Source: Myxococcota bacterium
GTDB taxonomy: Bacteria > Myxococcota_C > UBA6777
Length of the DNA: 7,032 nt
Assembly: GCA_963169055.1 (NCBI GenBank)
Contig: CAUJFU010000305.1
Location: 1 to 7,032, forward strand
Direction of reading: 5' to 3'
The notes under the pieces were generated by a model. The model was not told where the DNA came from, ran no database searches, and was given only the letters and a program-made list of their open reading frames with translations. Position numbers and translations under genes: made by a program. Every line of letters begins with the position of its first letter. Positions within the stretch are counted from its first letter, which is position 1. Shown in pieces: positions 1-6,353 of this stretch.

Positions 1-1
1 G

Positions 2-334
2 GACTCTGACGCGGTGGTTCCTCAAGAAGTCGAGCGCGTAATGTACGGTGTATCCGAGAATGTCGCAGCAGAAATCCAACGCTCTCTTGACTTTTATTCT
101 GCCAATAGTGCAGAAGGTCCCATCTCCCGCATTTATCTCAGTGGCGGGACCGCAAAAGTACCTTCGTTGTACCGCATCATCGAACAAAAACTCGGCGTGC
201 CTGTGGAGATCATCAACCCCTTCAAAAACATCGAAGTGGACGGAAACCGTTTCAACTTGGAATATCTTCGCGAAGTAGCCCCCATGGCCACGGTAGCGAC
301 AGGTCTCGCATTAAGGAGAACAGCAGAACGATGA
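2..334 (+). CDS. pilM: PilM, type IV pilus inner-membrane platform protein, 3' part only
   Basis: The reading frame is open from the first bases of the window, so this is the last ~110 codons of a gene that starts upstream; PilM proteins are usually about 350 residues. PilM is a cytoplasmic actin/FtsA-like protein that binds nucleotide and docks on the N-terminal peptide of PilN at the base of the pilus machine. The visible part fits the C-terminal end of the family: a helix with VERVMYGVSENVAAEIQRSL, then a strand-turn YLSGGTAKVPSL (131-169) matching the second phosphate/adenosine-type glycine motif, then a closing segment with the typical ending in a Met-Ala-Thr-Val-Ala-Thr-Gly-Leu-Ala-Leu-Arg-Arg pattern. 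The stop TGA at 332-334 overlaps the pilN ATG (ATGA), which implies translational coupling. The GTG at 14 is internal, not a start. Identity is strong from both motif and gene order. Confidence 0.95.
   Translation, partial: DSDAVVPQEVERVMYGVSENVAAEIQRSLDFYSANSAEGPISRIYLSGGTAKVPSLYRIIEQKLGVPVEIINPFKNIEVDGNRFNLEYLREVAPMATVATGLALRRTAER
313..318 (+). promoter_or_regulatory. Ribosome binding site of pilN
   Basis: AAGGAG lies 12 bases before the pilN ATG and inside the last codons of pilM. With the ATGA overlap it supports coupled translation of the two genes. Confidence 0.7.
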
Positions 335-912
335 TTCGGATCAACTTACTCCCAACGAAATCCACAAGCGGCGGTGGTGGTGGCGGCAACGCGGGTGCGA
401 TGATCAGTTTGGTGATCTTTTTTCTGCTCGCGCTAAGCAGTCTCCCAGCAGTTAATTTCTACTGGAGCGATTTTGAAGCCCGTCTGCTTTACGCAGAAGA
501 CAAAATCCGCCAAGAAGACGCTGCCATCAAGCGCCTCCAAGAAGCCATCAAGCTGATCGAAGAATACAAACGACAAAAAGCAGAACTTGAGCGACAGCTC
601 AAGATCATCCGAGATCTTAACAACTCTCGTCGTGGGCCTGTTCGTTTCCTTGACGAGATCAGCATCCGTATCCCCAAAAAAGTGTGGCTAACCAACATCA
701 TACAAAGTCAAGGAAACGATGTATCGATCGCTGGTTTTGCAGAGACAAACGAATGGGTTGCTAACTTTCTGAAATACCTTGAAGCCTCTCCCTTTATCAC
801 AAACGTCAACCTGCATAGCACCATGCGTCGAGAGTTTCGCGCTGAAGGCATGAGTCAGAGCGAGTCAGCCGTTGAATTTCGCTTTGATTGCCGGATCGGT
901 AGCGCTTCTTGA
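331..912 (+). CDS. pilN: PilN, type IV pilus inner-membrane bitopic protein
   Basis: 193 residues. PilN passes PilM in the cytoplasm to the periplasmic PilO/PilP. Residues 4-8 are INLLP, the conserved motif that inserts into PilM. One membrane helix lies at about 23-43, followed by a charged coiled coil (about 50-95, rich in Glu, Lys, Arg, Gln) and a C-terminal ferredoxin-like PilN domain (about 104-190) with the characteristic FLDEISIRIPKKVWL stretch. The length is normal for the family. The start is the ATG overlapping the pilM stop, with AAGGAG at 313-318 inside the end of pilM. An oddity is a run of six glycines at residues 14-19 between the PilM-binding motif and the membrane helix. The partner PilO follows after 27 bp and has the same membrane-helix plus coiled-coil plan, as expected for a heterodimer. 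Confidence 0.95.
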   Translation: MIRINLLPTKSTSGGGGGGNAGAMISLVIFFLLALSSLPAVNFYWSDFEARLLYAEDKIRQEDAAIKRLQEAIKLIEEYKRQKAELERQLKIIRDLNNSRRGPVRFLDEISIRIPKKVWLTNIIQSQGNDVSIAGFAETNEWVANFLKYLEASPFITNVNLHSTMRREFRAEGMSQSESAVEFRFDCRIGSAS

Positions 913-939
913 ACCCACCCCCACCGCGAGGAATTACGC

Positions 940-1530
940 ATGAACCAAGTCATGGAACAATGGACCAATCTCCATATCGCGATCAAAACCTTCGCGTTGG
1001 TCTTTCTTTGGAGCCTTGCGATCGCCGCTTATTACTTTATGTACTACCAAGAACAAGAGATCAAATACCGTGCGCTCTTGTCGACCTTTAAACAAAAGCG
1101 ACAACAACGCACCCAGTTTCAAACGACGGCTCAAAACCTCCCGTTGTGGAAAGAAGAAGTGAAACGACTCGAAGAAGAACGCAAAAAAGTGCGAACACTG
1201 CTTCCTACGGCAAGTGAAATCCCAAACCTTCTTCGAAAGATCGACGATCTTGCAAACAAGTCTGGGCTTGAGATCACCCTCTTCAACCCCTCGCGCCCTC
1301 TTCGCAAAACCTACTACGAAGAGGTCCCCACACAAATGCGCGCTTTGGGTACCTTTTACGAACTGATGGTCTTCTTCGACAAAGTCAGCCATCTCGATCG
1401 CATCGTGAGCGTCTCCAACTTCGACTTTAATACACCCCGACTGCGAAACCAAAAAATCCTTTTGCAATCCTCCTTTCTGTTGACCACGTACCGATACATC
1501 GAACAACAGAAAGCACCCCAAAAACGTTGA
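940..1530 (+). CDS. pilO: PilO, type IV pilus inner-membrane bitopic protein
   Basis: 196 residues, normal for PilO. The protein has a short cytoplasmic start, one membrane helix at about 16-36, a strongly charged coiled coil at about 37-85 and a C-terminal periplasmic domain. Family marks are LLPTASEIPNLL (87-98), the following helix ending in SGLEI, the YYEEVP segment (125-130) and the GTFYELMVFFDKVSHLDRIV helix (137-156), all typical of PilO. It pairs with PilN in the periplasm and positions PilP. The start is ATG 940 with GAGGAA at 928-933, six bases upstream. The long open frame on the opposite strand across this gene is a by-product of codon use. Confidence 0.95.
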   Translation: MNQVMEQWTNLHIAIKTFALVFLWSLAIAAYYFMYYQEQEIKYRALLSTFKQKRQQRTQFQTTAQNLPLWKEEVKRLEEERKKVRTLLPTASEIPNLLRKIDDLANKSGLEITLFNPSRPLRKTYYEEVPTQMRALGTFYELMVFFDKVSHLDRIVSVSNFDFNTPRLRNQKILLQSSFLLTTYRYIEQQKAPQKR

Positions 1531-1620
1531 GCGCTATGCAAACCACCACGCGCACAGAATTAGACACCCCGCGCTCTCTCGTGTAACGTGGTCCAAAACA
1601 TCTCCATGCGGAGAAGCCCG
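1531..1620 (+). other. 90-bp pilO-pilP spacer with a 16-codon open frame
   Basis: The gap holds a short ATG-to-TAA frame (1536-1586, 16 residues, Thr-rich) starting five bases after the pilO stop. It has only a weak GAG-type sequence upstream. It could serve to carry ribosomes towards pilP, or be chance. No terminator or promoter was seen. Confidence 0.3.
1610..1616 (+). promoter_or_regulatory. Ribosome binding site that decides the pilP start
   Basis: GGAGAAG sits four bases before ATG 1621 (GGAG core seven bases before). Neither GTG 1588 nor ATG 1606 has a comparable site, so ATG 1621, which begins directly at the lipoprotein signal peptide, is the likely start. Confidence 0.7.
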
Positions 1621-2319
1621 ATGAAATCAATCCTTCGATGGACTCTTTTTGTTTCTCTCAGTTGGACACTTCTTGGCTGCAACGACGATCTTCGCATCCA
1701 GTTCGATGAAGAATATCGACCCCCACCGATGAAGCCCATTGCGCGCTCGAAGCCCATTGCGCCCCAAACAACTGTCAAATTTGTGTACTCGCCCGTCAAA
1801 AAACGCGATCCTTTTCGTTCGCACCATGTTTCCAACCGAGAGAACACACCCGCCCCCCAAACCCAAGCGGCTTCCGGCACACCCACTCCAACGCCTGTGT
1901 TGCTCCCCAAGCGGGTACCCACTCCTCTCGAACGCTACGAATTGGATGCTTTGCGCGTTGTCGCGACCATTACTGGCGTAGCCAATCCGATGGCGATGAT
2001 CGAGGTTCCCGAAGGAAATCGCGGATATATTGCCCGACGCGGAACGCTAGTGGGCCGAAACAACGGCAGGATCACACGTATCCATCCCGATAGCATCACC
2101 GTTTCGGAGATATACCGAGACGTCACAGGAAAGCGTATCGTCAACCTTGTGACACTCCGAATCAGCCGCAACAAGCAAAAGATCGAAGGCTCCGTCGAGA
2201 TTGGGGGGCGCAAGATCCTCCTCGGCAGCGATGGGCAAACCACCACCGATCAGACAGCAACAGACACCCGCAGCCGAACCAAACGCCTTTTTCGCCAAAG
2301 CGGTGCAGGTGTCGAATAA
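1621..2319 (+). CDS. pilP: PilP, type IV pilus periplasmic connector lipoprotein
   Basis: 232 residues from the chosen start. The N-terminus is a lipoprotein signal peptide with a positive start, a hydrophobic core and a lipobox LLGC whose lipidated cysteine is residue 20. A Pro/Thr-rich linker follows (about 34-100), including Pro-Pro-Pro at 34-36, a KPIA repeat at 38-41 and 44-47, and the short conserved KKRDPFRS segment (60-67). The compact beta-sandwich PilP domain runs from about 100 to 182, starting at LERYELDALRVVATI. The tail of ~50 residues is Gln/Thr/Arg-rich and of low complexity. PilP binds PilNO in the inner membrane and the periplasmic N0 domain of PilQ. In-frame GTG 1588 and ATG 1606 are possible earlier starts, but they would add a charged extension before the signal peptide, and GGAG at 1610-1613 is well placed for ATG 1621. 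Confidence 0.92.
   Translation: MKSILRWTLFVSLSWTLLGCNDDLRIQFDEEYRPPPMKPIARSKPIAPQTTVKFVYSPVKKRDPFRSHHVSNRENTPAPQTQAASGTPTPTPVLLPKRVPTPLERYELDALRVVATITGVANPMAMIEVPEGNRGYIARRGTLVGRNNGRITRIHPDSITVSEIYRDVTGKRIVNLVTLRISRNKQKIEGSVEIGGRKILLGSDGQTTTDQTATDTRSRTKRLFRQSGAGVE
1731..1762 (+). repeat. 14-bp direct repeat inside pilP
   Basis: GAAGCCCATTGCGC occurs at 1731-1744 and again, identically, at 1749-1762. The 18-bp period keeps the frame and yields two KPIA units in the periplasmic linker of PilP, which suggests a recent in-frame duplication of six codons. Confidence 0.85.
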
Positions 2320-2487
2320 GCGGATCACGTTTTTGCTCTTTGAACGCAAAACACATCCAACAGGGGCAAGCGAAAGAGAAGATGTACCAAGAACTTCTCC
2401 CCCTTCTTTGTTTTTCAACCTGTGGGCGTACCTTTCCTCCCGATCACGAGGAACGCTTTCGCCCTCTCCTAGAGGAGACTTTATTTG
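2320..2487 (+). other. 168-bp pilP-pilQ spacer
   Basis: This is the second-longest non-coding gap in the window and the longest within the pilus gene run. It holds three possible stem-loops: TTTTGC/GCAAAA (2331-2336 with 2346-2351), GAGAAG/CTTCTC (2376-2381 with 2394-2399, followed by a pyrimidine-rich, T-rich stretch) and the pilQ ribosome binding site hairpin. None is strong enough to call a terminator. A small open frame starting at ATG 2382 crosses it and runs into pilQ in another frame. No convincing promoter was seen. Confidence 0.5.
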
Positions 2488-2648
2488 ATGAAGAGGAAGT
2501 TGTGGAAGCGGCCAGAGTTCATCGCGCCCCTAGCCCTCGCGCTCTATGCCCTCTGTTCCCTCAACACGTTTGCATCTCCACCCGCCCCCCTTCAACGTGC
2601 CAAGCTCTCGCTGGAGAATCGCTCCCAACAGACGCTTCTGGTTCTTGA
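2382..2648 (+). other. Doubtful 88-codon open frame overlapping the start of pilQ
   Basis: An ATG-started frame runs through the pilP-pilQ spacer and 161 bp into pilQ in a different frame (TTG 2340 is an earlier in-frame start). Its first ~50 codons look protein-like, with acidic helical stretches such as HEERFRPLLEETLFDEEEVV and codons similar to the neighbours, but the part inside pilQ is Pro/Ser/Cys-rich and unstructured in appearance. The ATG directly abuts a purine-rich AAGAGAAG with no spacing, so translation start is weak. It carries CFSTCG near its start. It may be chance, or the remnant of a small gene. Kept as a candidate only. Confidence 0.15.
2465..2478 (+). promoter_or_regulatory. 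pilQ ribosome binding site inside a small predicted hairpin
   Basis: TCTCC (2465-2469) can pair with GGAGA (2474-2478) across a four-base loop TAGA. The GGAG is the ribosome binding site for pilQ ATG 2488, ten bases on. The five-pair stem would partly hide it. A further stretch, GAGG at 2448-2451, can pair with CCTC at 2463-2466 instead, so two structures compete. The ribosome binding site is clear; the regulatory role is inference. Confidence 0.5.
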
Positions 2649-5103
2649 GGGTATCCACGAGCTTCGTTATACCTCTTTCCAACGAACCAATCCTCTCCGC
2701 TTGGTTTTGGATGTGAAGGGTCTTGAAGCCAAACACCTACAAGGTCATTATACGATCACGGACGGTCCCTTGCGTTCTGTGCAGGTTCAATTTCTCGACA
2801 GTGTCGATGAACCAATTAGTCGGGTTGTTTTATTCTTACGCCAGCCGCTCACTTGGCGCGTCTTGCGAAAAAAACAACGGTTACACGTCGTGTTGGCAGG
2901 GAAGACTTCCATTTCTTCTGTGCGTGCTTTTGGACGTCGCTCTGTTGCTCCATCTGCTCGCCCAACGACCCCGTGGGCGGGTACCGTCCAACTCGATCTC
3001 AAACGTAGCCAAGAAGACGTGCTCTCTTTTCAAACCAACGGCACAGTGCAACGGTACAAAACACATACACTTCGCCGCTCCCTGCGCGCCATCGTGGACC
3101 TTTACGGGGTCCGAAACGCACCGCGCCAAGCGCACACTCTCGATTGCCGTTCGTTTCCTGTTCGCCGCATTCGCTTTGGTCGGTTCGCCAAAAAAGTTCG
3201 AATCGTTCTTGATAGCTGCAACAAACAACCCTTGCCAGCTTTTCGGATCAAACAAACCGAAAATCACATCCAGATCTTGTTTACGCGCCCCAATCAACCC
3301 GTCGTTCGGGCTTACGCACGAAATCTATCCCTAGACCCAAAGCACGCCCGTCAACTCGACGATATCGGCTTTGGCGAAACCACGACTACCTCTATCGTGA
3401 TGTTGCGTTTTCGCGGCCTCCCTCCCCAAGCCAAACTCCGCCATAACGGACTCCTTGTAACGCTGGACCTTGGAGGAATCGCCCTTCCACCCCGACTCAA
3501 GCAGCCGATCGATACATCCGAATTTCGCGGCATCCTCCAAAAGATCGAGTTCTTGCCGACCAAGCGTGGCGTGCGCCTGATCGCTCAACTCGCGCAACAC
3601 GCCCGCAGCACCATCCATCTCGAACAAGACACTCTCCAATGGCGCTTCCCCATCCCGCCACAAGCATCCTCCCCACAAATCAGCAACTACCGCATCACAT
3701 ACCACCCCAAACAAGTCGGGCAAGCCGCCGGAGGCGGCGGCGCAACAGGCGATCCAATGTCTTCGGATGTCCTCGCAACGCTCGCACGACAACGACCGCA
3801 AAAGCGTTATACAGGCCGCCGAATCTCCATGTATTTTCGCAAAACAGAAATCCACAACTTGTTGAACCTTTTCGCGGAGATCAGTGGACTTAATATCATC
3901 ACTTCGGACGCAGTAAAAGGTCGTGTCAGCCTCAAACTACGCAACGTCCCTTGGGATCAAGCCTTTGATATCGTCCTGAAAACACTCAAGCTTGGACAAG
4001 AAAAAGAGGGCAACATCCTCCGCATCGCCACCCTCGATGAACTGCGCCAAGAATCCGAGCAGCGACAACGCCTTTTGCGCACTCGATTGCTTGCGCAACC
4101 CCAGAAAATTCGCCTGATCCCCGTCAACTACGCCCAAGCCCCCGCCATGGCCCAACAAGTCCGAAACGTCCTCAGCCCCAAAGGGCAAGTGACGATCGAT
4201 ACACGCACAAACGTTCTTGTGGTCAAAGACTTTGTCCCTTTTCTACTACGCGCCGAAGGACTTGTTCGTAGCCTTGATACCCAAACCCCGCAAGTATTGA
4301 TCGAAGCCCGCATCGTCGAGGCGAACGTCAACTTTGAACAGCAATTTGGTATTCAATGGGGTGGGAGTTTGCTCTTTAGCCCTCTCACAGGGAATTCCAC
4401 AGGCTTGCTCTTTCCCAACCCTGTCGGTATCCGGGGTGGGGTTGCTGATCAGGGAGGTGGCGGCGCGGAAGGAACTTTCGGAACTCCCAACTACATCGTC
4501 AACTTTCCTGCATCCACCGGGCGGGGCCGTGGTACAGCCGTTAACTTCTTCTTTGGTAGCTTGACGGGTGCTTTTGATCTTAGTTTGCGCTTGAGTGCCG
4601 CAGAGTCCGCAGGGGACGTCAAAATCATCTCTGCTCCCAAAATTGTCACGCTCCACAATATGTCCGCCAACATCCAACAAGGGCTTCAAATTCCTTTCTC
4701 CACAGCTTCGGCTGCAGGAACCAACGTTCAATTTGTCGCGGCCACGCTCAGCCTTCAAGTAACGCCGCAGGTCACCACCGATGGTTCAGTGTTCTTGACG
4801 ATGAACGTCACCAACAACGCCCCCGACTTTTCGCGGGGTGGAGCAAGCGGACCTGCGATCTCGACCAAAACAGCACGCACCAATATGCTGATCAAAGACG
4901 GCGAAACGATGGTCATCGGTGGAATTTATTCCCGTCGTACCGGCGCAAGCGAAAACCGAGTCCCTTTCCTAGGAAGCATCCCCATCTTGGGAGCATTGTT
5001 TAAAAACTACACCTACAACGACGACCGCGCGGAACTGTTGATCTTCGTAACTCCTCGCATTATCAACCGCGCCAAAACGCTCGGAGGAAGACAAGGATCA
5101 TGA
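2488..5103 (+). CDS. pilQ: PilQ, type IV pilus secretin with three apparent AMIN repeats
   Basis: 871 residues. PilQ forms the outer-membrane ring through which the pilus passes. Domains in order: Sec signal peptide (1-29, basic start, hydrophobic core, cleavage likely after TFA); three AMIN-like beta domains at about 40-140, 163-272 and 290-385, which in this family bind peptidoglycan; a Gly-rich linker (about 411-422); an STN/N0 domain from about 443 with the SGLNIITSDAVKGRVSLKLRN type pattern; an N1/KH-like domain from about 541; the PQVLIEARIVE strand (601-611) that opens the secretin core; IISAPKI (713-719); VPFLGSIPILGALFKN (825-840); and the terminal ELLIFVTPRII strand. Length and three AMIN copies are like the myxobacterial protein. 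ATG 2488 is chosen over the adjoining TTG 2485 because AGAGGAGA at 2471-2478 fits it. The stop overlaps the next start codon (ATGA). Confidence 0.97.
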   Translation: MKRKLWKRPEFIAPLALALYALCSLNTFASPPAPLQRAKLSLENRSQQTLLVLEGIHELRYTSFQRTNPLRLVLDVKGLEAKHLQGHYTITDGPLRSVQVQFLDSVDEPISRVVLFLRQPLTWRVLRKKQRLHVVLAGKTSISSVRAFGRRSVAPSARPTTPWAGTVQLDLKRSQEDVLSFQTNGTVQRYKTHTLRRSLRAIVDLYGVRNAPRQAHTLDCRSFPVRRIRFGRFAKKVRIVLDSCNKQPLPAFRIKQTENHIQILFTRPNQPVVRAYARNLSLDPKHARQLDDIGFGETTTTSIVMLRFRGLPPQAKLRHNGLLVTLDLGGIALPPRLKQPIDTSEFRGILQKIEFLPTKRGVRLIAQLAQHARSTIHLEQDTLQWRFPIPPQASSPQISNYRITYHPKQVGQAAGGGGATGDPMSSDVLATLARQRPQKRYTGRRISMYFRKTEIHNLLNLFAEISGLNIITSDAVKGRVSLKLRNVPWDQAFDIVLKTLKLGQEKEGNILRIATLDELRQESEQRQRLLRTRLLAQPQKIRLIPVNYAQAPAMAQQVRNVLSPKGQVTIDTRTNVLVVKDFVPFLLRAEGLVRSLDTQTPQVLIEARIVEANVNFEQQFGIQWGGSLLFSPLTGNSTGLLFPNPVGIRGGVADQGGGGAEGTFGTPNYIVNFPASTGRGRGTAVNFFFGSLTGAFDLSLRLSAAESAGDVKIISAPKIVTLHNMSANIQQGLQIPFSTASAAGTNVQFVAATLSLQVTPQVTTDGSVFLTMNVTNNAPDFSRGGASGPAISTKTARTNMLIKDGETMVIGGIYSRRTGASENRVPFLGSIPILGALFKNYTYNDDRAELLIFVTPRIINRAKTLGGRQGS

Positions 5104-5906
5104 AACCAACAATGACTTCTTCGCGCTTGCGCCCCGCATCTCGGCGATGGCTCGCATTTTGGATAGCTTTTTTGGCCTTGAGCGCAACTCACATCTCAGC
5201 CTGTCAACCTGTCCCGCTCAGCCTCCAATGGGGTAATCCGCTGGTTTGTAGCGACACCGCAACAGGCGCGGGCAACGTTTCCTCCACACGCGTCGTTATC
5301 GATCTCCAAGCCACACAACTTGACGCAACAGGTAACCCCACAACGGTCATTCAACTCGCGCCTCGGCTTCCTTTGATCTTGCGCATCTTCAGCCAACTCG
5401 CCTTCAGTAGCGATTCTTCTCGCTTGATGCCTGAAAGCAACTTTGTCCTGATCGACCGAATTGTGTACTTTTATGAATACCCAAGCAATTTTACGCTTCC
5501 CCAAGACACCAACTTGCTCCCAAAAGGCTCTCCCCTCGAACAAAAAGTGTATTTCCGCATCGAACCCAAGATCCAAGCAAACACCATCGGGGGCGGACAA
5601 GGAACAGCCATCAACCAAGATCCCAACACAACCTCCGACAAATTACTCGACTCCTTTATGCCTCCCACCATGGCCAGCGCCATCGTCAACGCCCAAGAAC
5701 TCAATTCAGGTTCCCAAAGCTTCGAAATGATTCTCAACATCCAAGCCTTCGGCACGACGGGGTGGGGATCAAAGGTGGAAACCAGCGTGTTACGTATCCC
5801 TGTCACGGTCTGCAAGGGCTGTTCAGGATGTATACTTGCTGATGGAGCCAAACTCGATAAATGTGCCGGACTCAACGGCAAATGTGCAACGGAAAGTGGA
5901 AACTGA
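5100..5906 (+). CDS. Predicted Cys-rich outer-envelope lipoprotein of unknown function, coupled to pilQ
   Basis: 268 residues; I do not recognise a named family. The first 35 residues form a lipoprotein signal peptide: five basic residues, the hydrophobic core WLAFWIAFLALSA and a lipobox ISAC with the lipid-bearing cysteine at 35. The mature part is beta-rich, polar and Asn/Gln/Thr-rich, without membrane helices. A second cysteine is at 50, and the C-terminus carries five more in the pattern CX2CX2CX10CX6C (238, 241, 244, 255, 262), followed by a short tail. This suggests three disulfides in the periplasm or at the surface, or less likely metal binding. Cys-knot-like tails of this kind recur in lipoproteins of Myxococcota-type genomes. 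ATG 5100 overlaps the pilQ stop, with GGAGG at 5083-5087 and AAGG at 5093-5096 as ribosome binding sequence; ATG 5112 is an alternative start that keeps the signal peptide. The coupling suggests a partner of the secretin, which is inference only. Confidence 0.85.
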   Translation: MKPTMTSSRLRPASRRWLAFWIAFLALSATHISACQPVPLSLQWGNPLVCSDTATGAGNVSSTRVVIDLQATQLDATGNPTTVIQLAPRLPLILRIFSQLAFSSDSSRLMPESNFVLIDRIVYFYEYPSNFTLPQDTNLLPKGSPLEQKVYFRIEPKIQANTIGGGQGTAINQDPNTTSDKLLDSFMPPTMASAIVNAQELNSGSQSFEMILNIQAFGTTGWGSKVETSVLRIPVTVCKGCSGCILADGAKLDKCAGLNGKCATESGN

Positions 5907-5971
5907 TCCGCCCCTCTTTCTTTGGAAACACTCAGCTCTTTTTCTCTTTCGTTGTATCGCAAATCATACGT

Positions 5972-5975
5972 GGAG
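5972..5975 (+). promoter_or_regulatory. Ribosome binding site that decides the Roadblock gene start
   Basis: GGAG lies six bases before ATG 5982. TTG 5922, which opens the longer form, has no such site. Confidence 0.65.
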
Positions 5976-5981
5976 CACGCT

Positions 5982-6353
5982 ATGGGTTTTCAGCAGGTAT
6001 TGCAGCACACCGTGGAACATGTCGAAGGCGGCATCGCCTGTATCTTAATGGGCCGCGACGGCCTCGCCATCGACGCTTACCACAACCCACACCACGAAGT
6101 ATCGTTTGATTCGGCCCACTTCGGTATCGAATACACAGCCCTTTTCCATCAAATGATGACTGTCGCCCGCCAAGCCAACTTCGGCGATCCCTTTGAATTT
6201 TTGATCCGCTCGGAGCATCTGATCGCGATCTTCCGCTTCCTCACAGAAGACTACTTTATCTTGCTTACCCTCTCCCCCGAAGGAAACACCGGTAAAGGCC
6301 GCTATCTCCTGCGTGTAGCCTCCCACCATCTGCGCAGCGAAATGCTGTCTTAA
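5982..6353 (+). CDS. Roadblock/LC7-domain protein (MglB-like)
   Basis: 123 residues, a single Roadblock/LC7 domain with nothing added, and no signal peptide or membrane helix, so it is cytoplasmic. The opening helix (FQQVLQHTVEHVEGG), the strand ACILMGRDGLAID (19-31) with the diagnostic Met-Gly-x-Asp-Gly turn, the long middle helix (about 43-66), and the later strands ending in YFILLTLSPE and a closing helix follow the family fold. Proteins of this fold dimerise and act on small Ras-like GTPases; MglB of Myxococcus is the GTPase-activating partner of MglA. The catalytic or scaffolding role of this copy cannot be told from sequence. ATG 5982 is preferred to TTG 5922 because GGAG at 5972-5975 is correctly spaced and the first ~20 residues of the longer form do not look like the family. 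It lies 75 bp after the lipoprotein gene. Confidence 0.88.
   Translation: MGFQQVLQHTVEHVEGGIACILMGRDGLAIDAYHNPHHEVSFDSAHFGIEYTALFHQMMTVARQANFGDPFEFLIRSEHLIAIFRFLTEDYFILLTLSPEGNTGKGRYLLRVASHHLRSEMLS

Noticed and set aside
934-1521. 195-codon open frame on the - strand across pilO
   Set aside because: It mirrors pilO almost exactly, and its translation is Phe/Val/Lys-rich without recognisable motifs, as expected from reading codons such as GAA and AAA backwards.
2376-2420. Possible terminator between pilP and pilQ (GAGAAG/CTTCTC then T-rich)
   Set aside because: Six pairs with a 12-base loop and a C-rich stretch before the Ts; pilP and pilQ are expected to be co-transcribed.
2201-2488. 95-codon + strand frame ending in TGATG at the pilQ start
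   Set aside because: The stop-start overlap looked like coupling, but the frame begins inside pilP in another frame, and its product is Ser/Pro/Arg-rich low-complexity sequence.
2723-3334. 203-codon + strand frame inside pilQ
   Set aside because: It lies wholly within the AMIN region of PilQ in another frame. Its translation has scattered Cys, Ser and Phe and no domain pattern, and it has no ribosome binding site worth the name.
3331-3855. 174-codon - strand frame inside pilQ
   Set aside because: Shadow of the secretin coding sequence; no motif, no start context.
4246-4758. 170-codon - strand frame inside the secretin core
   Set aside because: Shadow of a highly conserved PilQ segment whose sequence is explained by the secretin.
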